DNA from: Diphasiastrum complanatum
Taxonomy: Eukaryota > Streptophyta > Lycopodiopsida > Lycopodiales > Lycopodiaceae
Length of the DNA stretch: 64,000 nt
Direction: 5' to 3'
Assembly: GCA_029204225.1 (NCBI GenBank)
Contig: CM055092.1
Coordinates: 77,013,679 to 77,077,678 of the forward strand
How positions within the stretch are numbered: the stretch's first letter is position 1; the number at the start of each line of letters is the position of its first letter. Below, in pieces: positions 32,939 to 42,893 of the stretch. The notes beneath the pieces were generated by a model, which did not search any database, was not told the origin of the DNA, and saw only the letters and a list, made by a program, of their open reading frames with translations. The position numbers and the translations under genes are program-made.

Positions 32939-33649
32939 ATAGTTGCACTACGATTCTGAATCGCGGTCCAGAATCGCGATTCGTATTTTAGAATCGTGTT
33001 TTTTTTTTGGGCAATACGGGTATCAGATGAAAGCTCTAATTAAGAGCATTATTACTGTGTAGTTTGCCGAATGTTGCGGGTATAGGATGGTCCAATTCAA
33101 GTGCATTAATCCAAGTTGGGTTCTATCAAGGATAAAAATTCAAAACCATTATGATCACAAATGGTTCCAGTGGAATAGAGATAGAGAACTGTAGAGCAAT
33201 TGTATCTCGCTTTTTGCTTCGGAGGGCGCTGCCCCCCCTGGACCCCCCCCATGACAGTAGCAGGCGGGGCACTGCCCCCCCTGCACCCCCCCGAAGACAA
33301 ATGCGCGCCGATAAGGGCCCAATATATATGCCCCCAACTGTATGCACATTGCACTCACATCTCCAGTGAAATGATTGCAAAAGTGATCATCATCCATAGA
33401 GTTGATAGCCCAAACTGTAGCATTCGCCATTAACAATTACTGAGAACCAGAGCAAATAACAACCAAATAGCTACTGACTTTTATCTGTTTGTGCCCTGTC
33501 TACTACACTTCTGGGAGGCAAAACGTTGGTTTGACCATTGCTCCCCTAAAAAAATTTCAGCCATAAGCTATTTTTCGAAAAGAAAATTTTTTTTTTAACT
33601 TTTTCACGATTCGCGGTCAGAATCGCGAATCGCCATTCGCTGCAACCAT
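32939..33649. mobile_element. Non-autonomous DNA transposon (MITE) with 10-bp target duplication
   Basis: The element begins ATAGTTGCACTACGATTC and ends with the inverted counterpart GCTGCAACCAT, so the termini pair as ATAGTTGCA and ATGGTTGCA, with further inverted words (AATCGCGATTCG near 32977, AATCGCGAATCG near 33621). It is flanked by the direct repeat GGTTGGTATT at 32929-32938 and 33650-33659. The centre carries G/C homopolymer runs (33221-33295). A 9-10 bp duplication suggests a Mutator-like mobiliser. There is no coding capacity. It sits in the ATP12 intron. Confidence 0.8.
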
Positions 33650-33762
33650 GGTTGGTATTCTCTTGGACAGAGTTGTTAATAACAACTATTGTCCCCCGGG
33701 GTCAATCAAAATTTAACCATGTTCGACAATAGTACAAGGAGTATCTTGATAAAATAGCATTC

Positions 33763-33952
33763 ATGAGAGAGAGAGAGAGAGAAGAAGAGGAAGAGGAAGA
33801 GGAAGAGGAAGAAGAAGAAGAAGAAGAAGAAAGAGAAGAAGAAGAAGAAGAGGAAGAGGAAGAGGAAGAGGAGGAGGAGGAGGAAGAGGAAGAGGAAGAG
33901 GAAGAGGAAGAAGAGGAAGACGAAGACGAAGAAGAGGAAGACGAAGAAGAAG

Positions 33953-33983
<31 letters not shown>

Positions 33984-34012
33984 TGACGAAGAAGAAGAAG
34001 AAGAAGAAGAAA
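33763..34012 (-). repeat. Pyrimidine microsatellite tail of a LINE
   Basis: A mixture of GA, GAA, GAG and GAC units (CTT and CTC on the coding strand), about 250 bp. It follows the LINE 3' end AGACATTAATAAAGC directly. Its apparent open frames (poly-Glu on plus, poly-Ser on minus) come from the repeat itself. Confidence 0.9.
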
Positions 34013-34472
34013 GCTTTATTAATGTCTTTTCCATGCCAAAAGGCATATAAGACCAAAAAGAGTACATGTCAAGTATGTGGTAACCATGGGAGCGTATATA
34101 AACGTCTCCAAGAAACAACTATGCATAAAAGATAAACAAAATAACTGTAAACTACAAATTGTCCATAAGTGGGAGAAAAATAACTGCTAAGAATAGAGTT
34201 GTATCATCTAGCACTGCTGCTAAAAAAGGATGTGATACGAGCTGTTGCAGGAGGTACTATGGATCGTCGCTGACGTCGTCTATGAGGACGAAAATTGTGT
34301 GCTCTTATGACAGGGCGGGTAGTGCGAGCTGCCACATGACTGTGTGAGTGATGCGCTGTCTCTGATGTTTGTGAGGTGGTGTATCGTCGTCGTCGTCATC
34401 AGACTCGAGGTCTCGGTGCGGTCGTCTCCTGAAGAATAATGATGTGATTTGAGCCTGAGGGCTAGAATGTGG

Positions 34473-37400
34473 CTAGTGAGTTGACTGGTACATATCCTGC
34501 CATAGCAAGACCATCTCTCGTATTATGAGCGCAACACCGCGAGGGTCTTCATATGCAATAAGCGATCTGAGTGTAGTGGGCATGTCTCGGAATAGGCAGT
34601 GGTATCTCCCTCCGATGCCATAATATATGGGGCATCTGAAGATGAAGTGCTCCTCGGACTCTACCTCATGCAAAGAACATAGCTGGCATAATCTCTCCTC
34701 TCGTGGTGTACCCTGGAATCTGCCTGTCTCAATAGCCAACTGGTGTGAGGGGACTTTGAACTGTCCCAAAGTGAAACGCAGACCGTGTGATAACCCCGAG
34801 GACAAGTATCGAGATAAAACTGGAAGACCAGCGGCATTCTGCTCCAAAAAGTGAGTCCGATAGTAATCAAGCTTAACCCCCAACTGGTTACGCCAAGTAC
34901 GATCAAGATATGCTCTATATAAAAATCGTCTAATGTACTGGTGTGTACCCGAGGGAAGATCAGTGATAGTGATACCAAATGCCTCCATGAGGAAATGTGA
35001 TGCCTGAGAGAACCATGACAGCCGGTACCCCTGAGTCTGAAGATGGTGGAAGGACATGAGTGCAAGCCATGTATATCTCTGCTCTGTATCAAGAAGTGCC
35101 TGAGCCCTCTGGATGTACATGATAACCTGGAAGGTTGTCTCTATTTGGATAGGGGGGGTGGCGAACTCCACATGAATGATCTCATGTGGAACAGAGGGCT
35201 TTGCTCGAATCATGTGAGCTGACATGGTGGTCTGTAAACGGGAAATGCTGGCCCAATGTGAGGAGAGGCCTGTACACCATATCTTTGTTGCATATAAGGC
35301 TGAAGGGGTGACGATGGTGTCAAAAAGTCTACACTTACTCGAGGCATCCCGAACAGACTTACGGAAGCAGAATCTCTCCAGCTGAACTAGGGAAGAATGA
35401 CCTTTCCCGAGTCTAGAAGTAGTTGCATGTCTCATACTGAAGGTAGGACCAGAGAAGAGCACACCCAAGTGTATGAAGAGAACACCTCTAGAGGCTGTCC
35501 ATCAAAGGTGAGCACTAAGCACCTGGCGCTGCATGAAACCCCGAGAAGTATTGAAGACCATGATCTTGGTCTTCGAGAGATTCACCCCTAAACCCCACTG
35601 GGCACAAAAGGTGTGTAAGCAATCCAATTGTCTCTACAATCCCTCTCTGGTATGAGAGACTAGTACCACATCATCCACATAGAGAAGGATAGCGATCAAA
35701 ATGTCACCAAGCCTACATCCGTCCCCGCCACACTAAGAGATAACCTGCTCCATCTCATCAATGTATTGTTCAAAGAGAACTGGTGAAAGAGAGCATCCCT
35801 GCTTAACCCCAATAGTACTCCGGATCTACCCAGAAATGCCACTGCTGCGACGAAAGCAACCCAAAGCTCTCTCATAGAAAACCATGACAACTAGAATAAT
35901 GTCCGTGGAGAAGCCCAGGTCGTGGAGTCTCTGGATAAGTAGAGAACGTGGGATAGAGTCAAAGGCTTTCCTAAAGTCCACAAAACAATAGTAAACCTTT
36001 TCTCTCCTCTGCCTAGCTTCCTCAATGAGAGCTCAAAGTGTGAATATGTGATCCGTAGCGGAGTAATGAGTGTCGAACCCTGCCTGACCCAATGCATGCA
36101 ATCTCCTGGACTCTGGCTTTGAGCTAACTGCAAACTGAAGGATGGTACCATATAACTTCATGAGAACATGCCCAATCATGATAGTGCGGTAATTACCAGG
36201 TAACATGGGGTCATCATTTTTATGGATAGGATGTATGACGTTGGTGCACCAAGAGGATGGGAAGCCTTCAACAACTGCATGGTGAAGGAGAGTGGATAGT
36301 GTAGGGGCAAGAGTGTCGGAGGCATGAATCAGTAGTTCGGATTCAAGATCTTCAATGTCTCTAGTTCGATGGGCTTTCAGATTTTTGATTGCTGCCCGGA
36401 CCAAATCAGGGGTGAAAAGGGTGAAGTCTGGAGGTCGAGGAGAGATGGAGATGGGCGTATCAGTGGGTATAGTGTAAAGTTGGGTAGCATAGTCGGTCCA
36501 TATATGTAGATCGTCCAGAAGAGGGGGTGGAGCACGAGGGATAAACTCACGCCAAAAGGCACCAGAAGAGGAACTGTAAAGGAGGTCTCCTTTGGAGTCA
36601 TCATAGGCACGTTTTTTGCGACGGAGTGTGCGGTTGTATAATTGTCGTGAGGAGCGTAGGAGGTGGGGGGCACGGGCATATGTGACAGTGTGGTGGAGGG
36701 AGCGACATTCCGCATCGTACCATGGTGGACGCGGTGATTGCGGATGGGCTGGTCTGTGGTTATGGGGTTCGAATGGGAAGGCCAAAGTTGTAGCAGTATG
36801 GAGGGAGGTGGTGAGAAAGGCGGCTTGAGATTCCAGTGGTTGGTTGTGTGGAAAGAAGTGAAGTAAGGAGGCAAGGAATTCTTGGTAGAGTGGTATGTAG
36901 AGGGGGTGGAAAGTAGATTCTTGGTAGAGTGGTATGTAGAGGGGTGGAAAGTATATTTGGGTGCACGGGGTAGTGTAGATTGTGGTGAAGATGGTGGTGG
37001 TGGTGGGTGGCCAATAGCGAAGGAAAGGAACGAATGATCAGAGAGAGTGGTAGGAGAGATATGGAAGGTGTGAATGAGGGGAATGGATGAAGGTGACCCC
37101 ATGAGGTAGTCAACAACGCTATGACCGCCACTATGAGGGTGACAAGTATAGCTGCCAAAATTAGGCCAATGAGGCCAAAATTAGGCCATTATAAATGGCT
37201 AACTCATGTGCCTCACCAAACTGTACACCATATGATATAATAGGTCCCGGTCCATCCTCAGAAGTCCTGGTGATCCCCAAGTTGTCACTATCAAGGGCAT
37301 GAACTTGGAGCTGATCGGTAGAATCATGGAACTCTGTCTATCGTGAAGCAGTCCAGGCATTAAAGTCCCAAACGAGGAAAATATGCCCCCGCTCTGCAAA

Positions 37401-37872
37401 TTTGATGATATCCACTTAAAGGTCCAAATAAGGTGAGCCAACACCCTCGACAAAAGAAGAGGACTCCGGAGGAAAATAGCAAGTAGCAATGAAGATGTCC
37501 CTGTCCAAACCAATCTCTCGTCCTATGATACGAATCCATATGTATCGTGCATGCTCATCGTGCCTGACAAACTCAATCATCTGATGAAGGGACTCTCTGT
37601 AGAGACAAGCCCCCCCCTCCAAAACCACGGCCACTAGCTGATATAGTCTCAGGTCTGTACACTGAACTCCATCTGTATCCCGGGAAAGTGGGTAGTCCTC
37701 TCTCTTGACTCTCGTGAGTCTCCATGAATAACAATAAGTTTCGTCCGGTAATAAAGTCAATCAGATCACCTATTGGTGAGGATGAGTGAATGCCATCACA
37801 ATTCCATACTCCAATCTGAAGATGGTATGGATGGGGCCCCGGGATGCTCCCAATCCCAAGGGCCCCAACTCC
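34473..37872 (-). pseudogene. LINE copy 2 ORF2 (endonuclease and reverse transcriptase), disrupted
   Basis: Minus-strand pieces in order: IGVWNCDGIHSSSPIGDLID (endonuclease start), ARYIWIRIIGREIGLDRDIF, an S-D-H-S-F endonuclease motif near 37050, NYRTIMIGHVLMKLYGTILQ (reverse transcriptase), LLYVDDVVLVSHTREGL near 35660 (catalytic Y-V-D-D), and the C-terminal part 34473-35468 with CQLCSLHEVESEEHFIFRCP, a CCHC knuckle. Multiple stops and frameshifts occur, for example near 37750, 37190, 36040 and 35890. A 42-bp tandem duplication lies at 36870-36950. ORF2 nicks DNA and copies the LINE RNA in place. This copy cannot make a full protein. Confidence 0.9.
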
Positions 37873-37875
37873 CTA
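37832..37875 (-). promoter_or_regulatory. ORF1 stop codon with downstream stem-loop, LINE copy 2
   Basis: TAG (37873-37875) is followed after five bases by TGGGGCCC (37860-37867), which pairs perfectly with GGGCCCCA (37832-37839). The loop contains a smaller GGGA/TCCC pair. ORF2 follows in the same frame without an ATG. Proposed as a readthrough signal by comparison with 42848-42893. Confidence 0.5.
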
Positions 37876-39050
37876 TCTCTGGGAGGTACTAGGGATGCTA
37901 GCAACAAATCGTATCTGACCATCAGGATAGATGACCTGCCTACCAGTCTCTCGAGCATCCTCAAAGGCTTTACGCCTCTCCTCAACCTGAATATAAGTGA
38001 GATCATCATCCATATATATAGTAGTGCCGCGTAGTTTGGCTCTACAATGTAAAGCCTCTCTCCGACTTGCTAAGGATGTAAAGCGAATGATCAATGTAGC
38101 TGCATCTCTGGTGGTCCTCCAGGCTGTATCTAATCCATCTGTCACAAGTCCTAGAGTGGTCTCGAGAAACCTCGTAACTTCGGCAATGGCATTCTGTGTA
38201 ACCAGTATCCCACGAACACTGATATTATGGGCTTTTTGCTCCCTTGACCGCTCTTCGGAAATGGTGGCTGAGATGACTGAGGAAATGGGAGCACTAGGCC
38301 TGGTGCCCTTCTTCAATACTGCTGCCCATGAAAGGGTTTCCTCCTTGTGTTGTTGCTCAGTCTTATTTTCTAGCTCCCGTATCATGGTGGTAGTCGATTA
38401 CGAGGCTGCAACCTGCTTAGTACTGATCATTTGTTCTGATGAAGCAACTTTGGTCTGCAACAAGTTCCTGTCTTTGAGCAAAAAGACCACTATTCCTTTC
38501 AACTGTGAAAGTTCTTGTTTCAAAGCTGGATATCTGCTTTCATTTGGTCAGCTTCCCAAGAGGAAAAAAGCTCAGTTGATTTGGAGGGAGTATATGGGAT
38601 GAGTGCTGTAGACGGAGGAGCTGTGGATTCTTGAGAAATAGGAATAGGAAGGAGGCTGGTAGGGATGGTCAGATCTGTAGGGCTGGAGCTCAATGATGAA
38701 GAAGAAGCAAAAGAAGAAGAAGAAGAAGATAAAGAAGATGAAGGAGCAAAGGAGCCAAAAGAGGAAGAAGATGAAGGGGCAGAAGAGAAGGAAGAAGAAG
38801 AGGGGAGGAGGGGCAGCACTGCCACGTCAGCAGTAGGTAGCGAGGATGGTACTGCAGCGATGGTGGGCAGCAGTAGCGAGGGTGGGGGTGGAACAGCATC
38901 GAGGAGGGGGGGGGTGAGGTGGAAGCGATGGGCAGCAGCGAGGGTGAGGTGGCATCCAGGGGGGATGAGGTGGCAGCGAGGGGGGACTGACCTGGCAGCT
39001 GATATGGCAGGAGAGCGAGGGGGGGTGGGCACCTTCCGGCAAGGAGGCAT
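37873..39050 (-). pseudogene. LINE copy 2 ORF1, disrupted
   Basis: The likely start is at 39050 (MPPCRKVPTPPRSP), with a Pro/Ser-rich N-terminus. IPYTPSKSTELFSSW then aligns with DYTPSKPTESLFAYD of the intact copy. A stop at 38520 and a frameshift follow. The C-terminal part (37873-38385) carries ISVRGILVTQ, LDTAWRTTRDAATLIIRF and TTIYMDDDLTYIQVEERRKA. It ends in TAG at 37873-37875, and the sequence after the TAG continues in the same frame into ORF2. ORF1 proteins of LINEs bind the element RNA. Confidence 0.8.
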
Positions 39051-39072
39051 GGCAGCGAGGGAGAGGGCGCCC

Positions 39073-39078
<6 letters not shown>

Positions 39079-39118
<40 letters not shown>

Positions 39119-39715
39119 CATTGACATCTTTTAGGTACCACAAGGTACATCAAACCAATGTGAATACATCTCAAGTATGAACTTATCCAAGGGAACATCA
39201 ATATGTCCCCAAAGCAACAAATAAATTGCTATCCAGAACTACACAAAATTAAAGAAACTAGTGTCACCTAGATATCAAAAGAGAAAATGTAAATTTTCAA
39301 ACATGGTACAAGATACAAGCCAAGCATGTCTCATGCCAGAGTATCATGTATGGGTGTTTGAGACTATCTAGTGGATGTGCGTTTTCATCTACCCCTATGA
39401 TTGTCACAAGATGGCATACTCCTCTAATTCTGTGTTTGTCTAGACCTCCATTTAGAGAAGAAGTAATCTGAGGCTAAGAATCCCGGTGTTGAAACTGGTC
39501 CCTCTGAAATATCTCTTGAATCTTCAACACCACACAGAGATAAGTGATCGTAAGGTAACTGGAGGATCTTAAAAAGAGATGGTATCGGTCCTTGATCTCA
39601 TAACAAATGGGACATCAGCATATGGAGTGCTCCTCTGTCTCTACCTCACCAAGAGTACACATCTGGCAGATCCTGCTCTCTCATGTAATACCCTAGAAGC
39701 AAAGAACATGCAGCA
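39079..39715 (-). mobile_element. 5'-truncated LINE copy (subfamily with GTACC hairpin)
   Basis: A minus-strand fragment: the CCHC-knuckle region of ORF2 (39590-39715, matching the corresponding DNA of copy 2 around CTCCTC-GTCTCTACCTCA), a decayed 3' part, the hairpin GTACC-TTGT-GGTAC (39135-39148), AGATGTCAATGAAGC and a CT tail (39079-39115). The first bases of LINE copy 2 follow the tail. Confidence 0.8.
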
Positions 39716-41067
39716 GCAATTGCATGACAAGTAACTAAACATATGACATTGGGCTGTGGCTATATAGAAGGTATTAAGGATTTCAAGCGAGGCATTTGGA
39801 TTGCTTGTGGTTTGAACTCATCAATGCTCTCAGTGATAATTAGAATTACAAGAGAGATCTCTTTAGTAGAATGGGCTATAATTGTATAAATGCCATAGTT
39901 ACCACTTGGTGGAATCCCGATGATACCAATTTGGTCTCCTAGGCTCAAGGTTGAACCTGGGATCAATGTTCTACAATTAGGTGGAGCTAATGTTTCATGG
40001 ACCTTTTTGAAATGCCTCTTCGAAAAGGGTTTGAAACAAGAAAGAATCGGCAACCCTGGGAAAGAATAGGCAAATTGGTTTTAGGTTTTTTTTTTAAAGA
40101 ATTTTTCTCTAGCCTTCTATTATAACAAAAACAAGTGCTTTTTTAGTGTTTAAATTGCAATGTACATTAAAAGTTTCATAGCATCTCTGACTGTCTACAT
40201 AATCATCTCATACGAGGCTTGGAGTGGAACTGCATGATGTTCCATGTCATCTTCTCAACGATCTCTTCAGAAGCTTAGGAATGCAAATCTTCAACATTTC
40301 CCAATAGCCTGTGGTATTGTAAGCTTCTTCCATTTTCTACATCACAACCATTTTAGCTGGAGCATAAAGCTATATCCATGACATATCCTCCCCTTCTTAC
40401 AATTGCCTTCCTTTGATATCATTTCATTCCAAAGCTTTTTTCTCTATGTTCAAAACATATCTCAAGCACTTTCCCCTGGTGATTTCAGATGTTCAAGTGC
40501 TCCTTAATGTACTCAACAATTAAAAATGAGCTTCAATACTTTACTAAGAATTTGGAAAGGAAGAGACAGCCCCTAAAGTAACAGTGTCTTATCATACTGG
40601 GCATCAACTACTGAAACTCCAGTGTCAGAATACAAAAGCAGCTCTAACATCAAAATATTACACTAAAGAATTAAAGACACGTTTCAGAATCAATATCTTG
40701 CTGTGTTTCCTGTTTTATTGAAATAAGGCAGCATGACAATCAAAATTGCAAGCAATAATTATGAGTTTCTCCCTGCTAAAACCATTAGCCATCAAGTCAA
40801 GAACCTAGATAACTAATGCTGGTAAACTTACTCTGGATGTTACAGCACTCATACTTACAAATGGATGACCTTCATTTTCCTCCAAAGGGGTTGAGAAAGG
40901 GTTGCATAAGACATTCAAACTCCATGATTACCAGCATTTTCATTCTACAAGGCCTAGCTTAACAGGTTAGAAACTAAATGCAGGCTCAAGAAATAACAAC
41001 TTCCTCTAAAATGTAGGTTCCAGAAGGGTAAAACTCAAAAGAACAGCATCCCTGAAAATATACACAC
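39716..41067. other. ATP12 intron sequence, no recognised element
   Basis: A minus-strand open frame at 39760-40053 shows no known motif. The rest is AT-rich without a supported feature. Confidence 0.4.
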
Positions 41068-41296
41068 CTGTGCTTCCCACTCTGCAGCAATGGCCATGGC
41101 CAAGCTGGGAGAAGGAACTTTAACTACTTTCTTGGCAGGAGTTTTCAAAACTCTATTGTCTAGCATCACCACAAATTCTCCATCTTTCCCCATAGGTTTC
41201 ATATGTGCAATCTCATAAAAGCGCTTCCCTATAGTACCACTGCTACCTGTTCTTGGCAAATGTGTGGCGAGGCTCTCACTGCTGAGCTCATGCACT
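41068..41296 (-). CDS. ATP12: ATP12-like chaperone, first recognisable exon
   Basis: The best acceptor is TTTTTTTCCTTATATTAG at 41297. It opens 76 codons including GTIGKRFYEIAHMKPMGKDG, EFVVMLDNRVLKTPAKKVVK and SLAMAIAAEWEAQ, then the donor CAG|GTGTGT at 41067. G-K-R-F-Y, L-D-x-R-x-L-K-T-P and A-A-E-W-x-x-Q are strongly conserved in ATP12. The open frame continues leftward in the mRNA sense through a CT/TA microsatellite, but that part is intron. The targeting-peptide exon lies further upstream (above 41300) and was not found; a 5-kb antisense LINE sits in that direction. The next exon is 10,074 bp away. Confidence 0.93.
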
Positions 41297-41361
41297 CTAA
41301 TATAAGGAAAAAAATTGATCATTGAATGTTGTTGCTCCAATTGCCTGCAAGATGCATTGAT

Positions 41362-41364
<3 letters not shown>

Positions 41365-41445
<81 letters not shown>
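41365..41445. repeat. Compound (TC)n(TA)n microsatellite
   Basis: About 50 bp of TC followed by about 31 bp of TA, in the presumed first ATP12 intron, 70 bp upstream of the 41296 acceptor. Confidence 0.95.
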
Positions 41446-41447
<2 letters not shown>

Positions 41448-41589
41448 TGCAGCCCATATCACATCCTTCATAGTATTAGCGGGACAAGATGATAGTGCTA
41501 TAAGTCATTTTTGACATTTAGTTGTATTGTACATATCTCATCACATTTATTTTAGTCCAGAGTATCTAGATATGTTGTTTTTGTTACTG

Positions 41590-41669
41590 AGTCGGAGATA
41601 TTTCATACGCTCCCATTGTTACTACATACACAGTTTTATATGCCTTTTGGCATGGAAAAGACATTAATA

Positions 41670-41715
<46 letters not shown>
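41590..41715 (+). mobile_element. Very short 5'-truncated LINE 3' end
   Basis: Plus-strand copy of the LINE 3' end only: CATACGCTCCCATTGTTACT matches the 3' region of copy 2, then the hairpin ATGCC-TTTT-GGCAT (41640-41653), AGACATTAATAAAG and a CT tail (41673-41715). The intact LINE begins at the next base. The left boundary is approximate. Confidence 0.8.
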
Positions 41716-41717
<2 letters not shown>

Positions 41718-41929
41718 CCGCCCTGCTGGTGCGCTGCCCGCCCTGCTAGCGCTGCTGCCCTCTCTCTCTCTTGCGCGCCCACCCGCCCTGCTGGCGCTGC
41801 TGTCCGCCCTGTTGGCGCTGCAGTGCTGACCTTCGCACCTGCCCTACGCTGCCCTGCGCTGGTCTGCGCTACTGCGCTGCTACGCCTGGCCGTTTGTCTA
41901 CACTGTCCTCCATCTGCTTACCGCCTCCT

Positions 41930-42850
41930 ATGGCACCTAAGAAAAAGGGGGGTGTTCTTACACCCCCCTCCCTGTTGGACACCCCCCCATCACCGGTAGT
42001 GATGGAGGAGCCGTCTTCGGTGATAGAAACTAGTGACATTCCTGTCAACATGGCTGCCATTGACTACACTCCTTCCAAACCTACCGAAAGTCTTTTTGCT
42101 TATGATCTTAGTTTTATCCGACAAGAAATTCTTGGACTTAAGAAACAACTACACCTCTTTGAAGCTGAAAATAGCAAGTTAGCTAAGGATCTTTTTGGTG
42201 TCACGGAACGTGTGGAGCAGCTTGAGCAAGAAAATATATATCTTAAGCAACGAATTGCAGAAAAAAGTGCCTTGGAGGAGACTTCCAACAAGATCAATAG
42301 CTTGGAGAAACAAGTCGAGGAGACGAAAACGTGGGCAGCACTCTTCAAACCGGATGATATGGGCAGCAAACTCTCATCACTCGCAAAACAGGTTGAAGAA
42401 ACGACATCGATCCTTAAGCAAGGTAATCACTCTCAGATTTCATCTTTTCCGAAGGAAAACGATTTGGAGACAGTTTTGGGTGAACAAGCCAGAAGGGCCA
42501 AAAAAGCCTTTAACATTAGAGTAAGAGGCATTGCCAATGGTGGAAAACCGTTGGAAGAAGCTATGGATTTGCTCATTTCCAAGTTATCTCATGTGGCTGA
42601 TGGTTTTGATACTGCTTGGCGTAGTAAATTTGATGACAATGTTTTGTTTATCAAGTTCCGCTCGCTTTCACAACGCAATGCTGCCCTTCGGCTTAGGGCA
42701 AAGCTTAAAGGTACTTTCATTTATATGGATGATGACTTAACAAATACTCAATGGTTGGCAAGAAAAAAGGTTATCCTTGAAGCGAAAGAGAAAGGGCAAA
42801 GGGTTGTTTTTATTGACGGGAAACCGAGATTTTTCGACCTTCCACAATAG
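41930..42850 (+). CDS. LINE ORF1 protein (coiled coil, putative RNA binding)
   Basis: Start chosen at ATG 41930 (MAPKKKGGVLTPPSLLD); upstream the frame is open but low in complexity. The protein has 306 residues. Residues about 60-190 are rich in heptad-like Glu/Lys/Leu stretches (LKKQLHLFEAENSKLAKDLF, EQLEQENIYLKQRI, NKINSLEKQVEETKTW), predicting a coiled coil for trimer formation. The C-terminal 120 residues (FNIRVRGIANG, FIKFRSLSQRNAALRLRAKL, YMDDDLT) resemble the RNA-recognition and C-terminal domains of other LINE ORF1 proteins. It should coat the element RNA and bring ORF2 protein to it. It ends CAA TAG at 42850, and the next frame is the same. Confidence 0.85.
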   Translation: MAPKKKGGVLTPPSLLDTPPSPVVMEEPSSVIETSDIPVNMAAIDYTPSKPTESLFAYDLSFIRQEILGLKKQLHLFEAENSKLAKDLFGVTERVEQLEQENIYLKQRIAEKSALEETSNKINSLEKQVEETKTWAALFKPDDMGSKLSSLAKQVEETTSILKQGNHSQISSFPKENDLETVLGEQARRAKKAFNIRVRGIANGGKPLEEAMDLLISKLSHVADGFDTAWRSKFDDNVLFIKFRSLSQRNAALRLRAKLKGTFIYMDDDLTNTQWLARKKVILEAKEKGQRVVFIDGKPRFFDLPQ

Positions 42851-42893
42851 GAACTAGGGGCCCCCGGATATAGAAGCTACCCGAGATCCCCTA
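42848..42893 (+). promoter_or_regulatory. ORF1 stop codon with downstream stem-loop, LINE copy 1
   Basis: The stop context is CAA TAG GAA. Four bases later TAGGGG (42855-42860) pairs with CCCCTA (42888-42893). Inside it CGG/CCG and TAG/CTA can pair further. Sixteen sense codons in the same frame lead to ORF2 without any ATG. The arrangement is shared in kind with copy 2. Confidence 0.5.

Larger units (their letters stand above)
34013..39078 (-). mobile_element. LINE copy 2, full length but decayed
   Basis: A non-LTR retrotransposon on the minus strand: GC-rich start next to a CT tract at 39078, ORF1 remnant (37873-39050), ORF2 remnant (34473-37872), then a 3' region ending with the hairpin ATGCC-TTTT-GGCAT (34033-34046), AGACATTAATAAAG and a CTT/CT tail. 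It lies in the ATP12 intron in the same orientation as the gene. Its 5' end abuts the CT tail of another LINE (39079-39115). Confidence 0.88.

Noticed and set aside
33706-34118. Long open frames coding poly-Glu (plus) and poly-Ser or poly-Phe (minus)
   Set aside because: They are translations of the LINE pyrimidine tail and contain no unique sequence.
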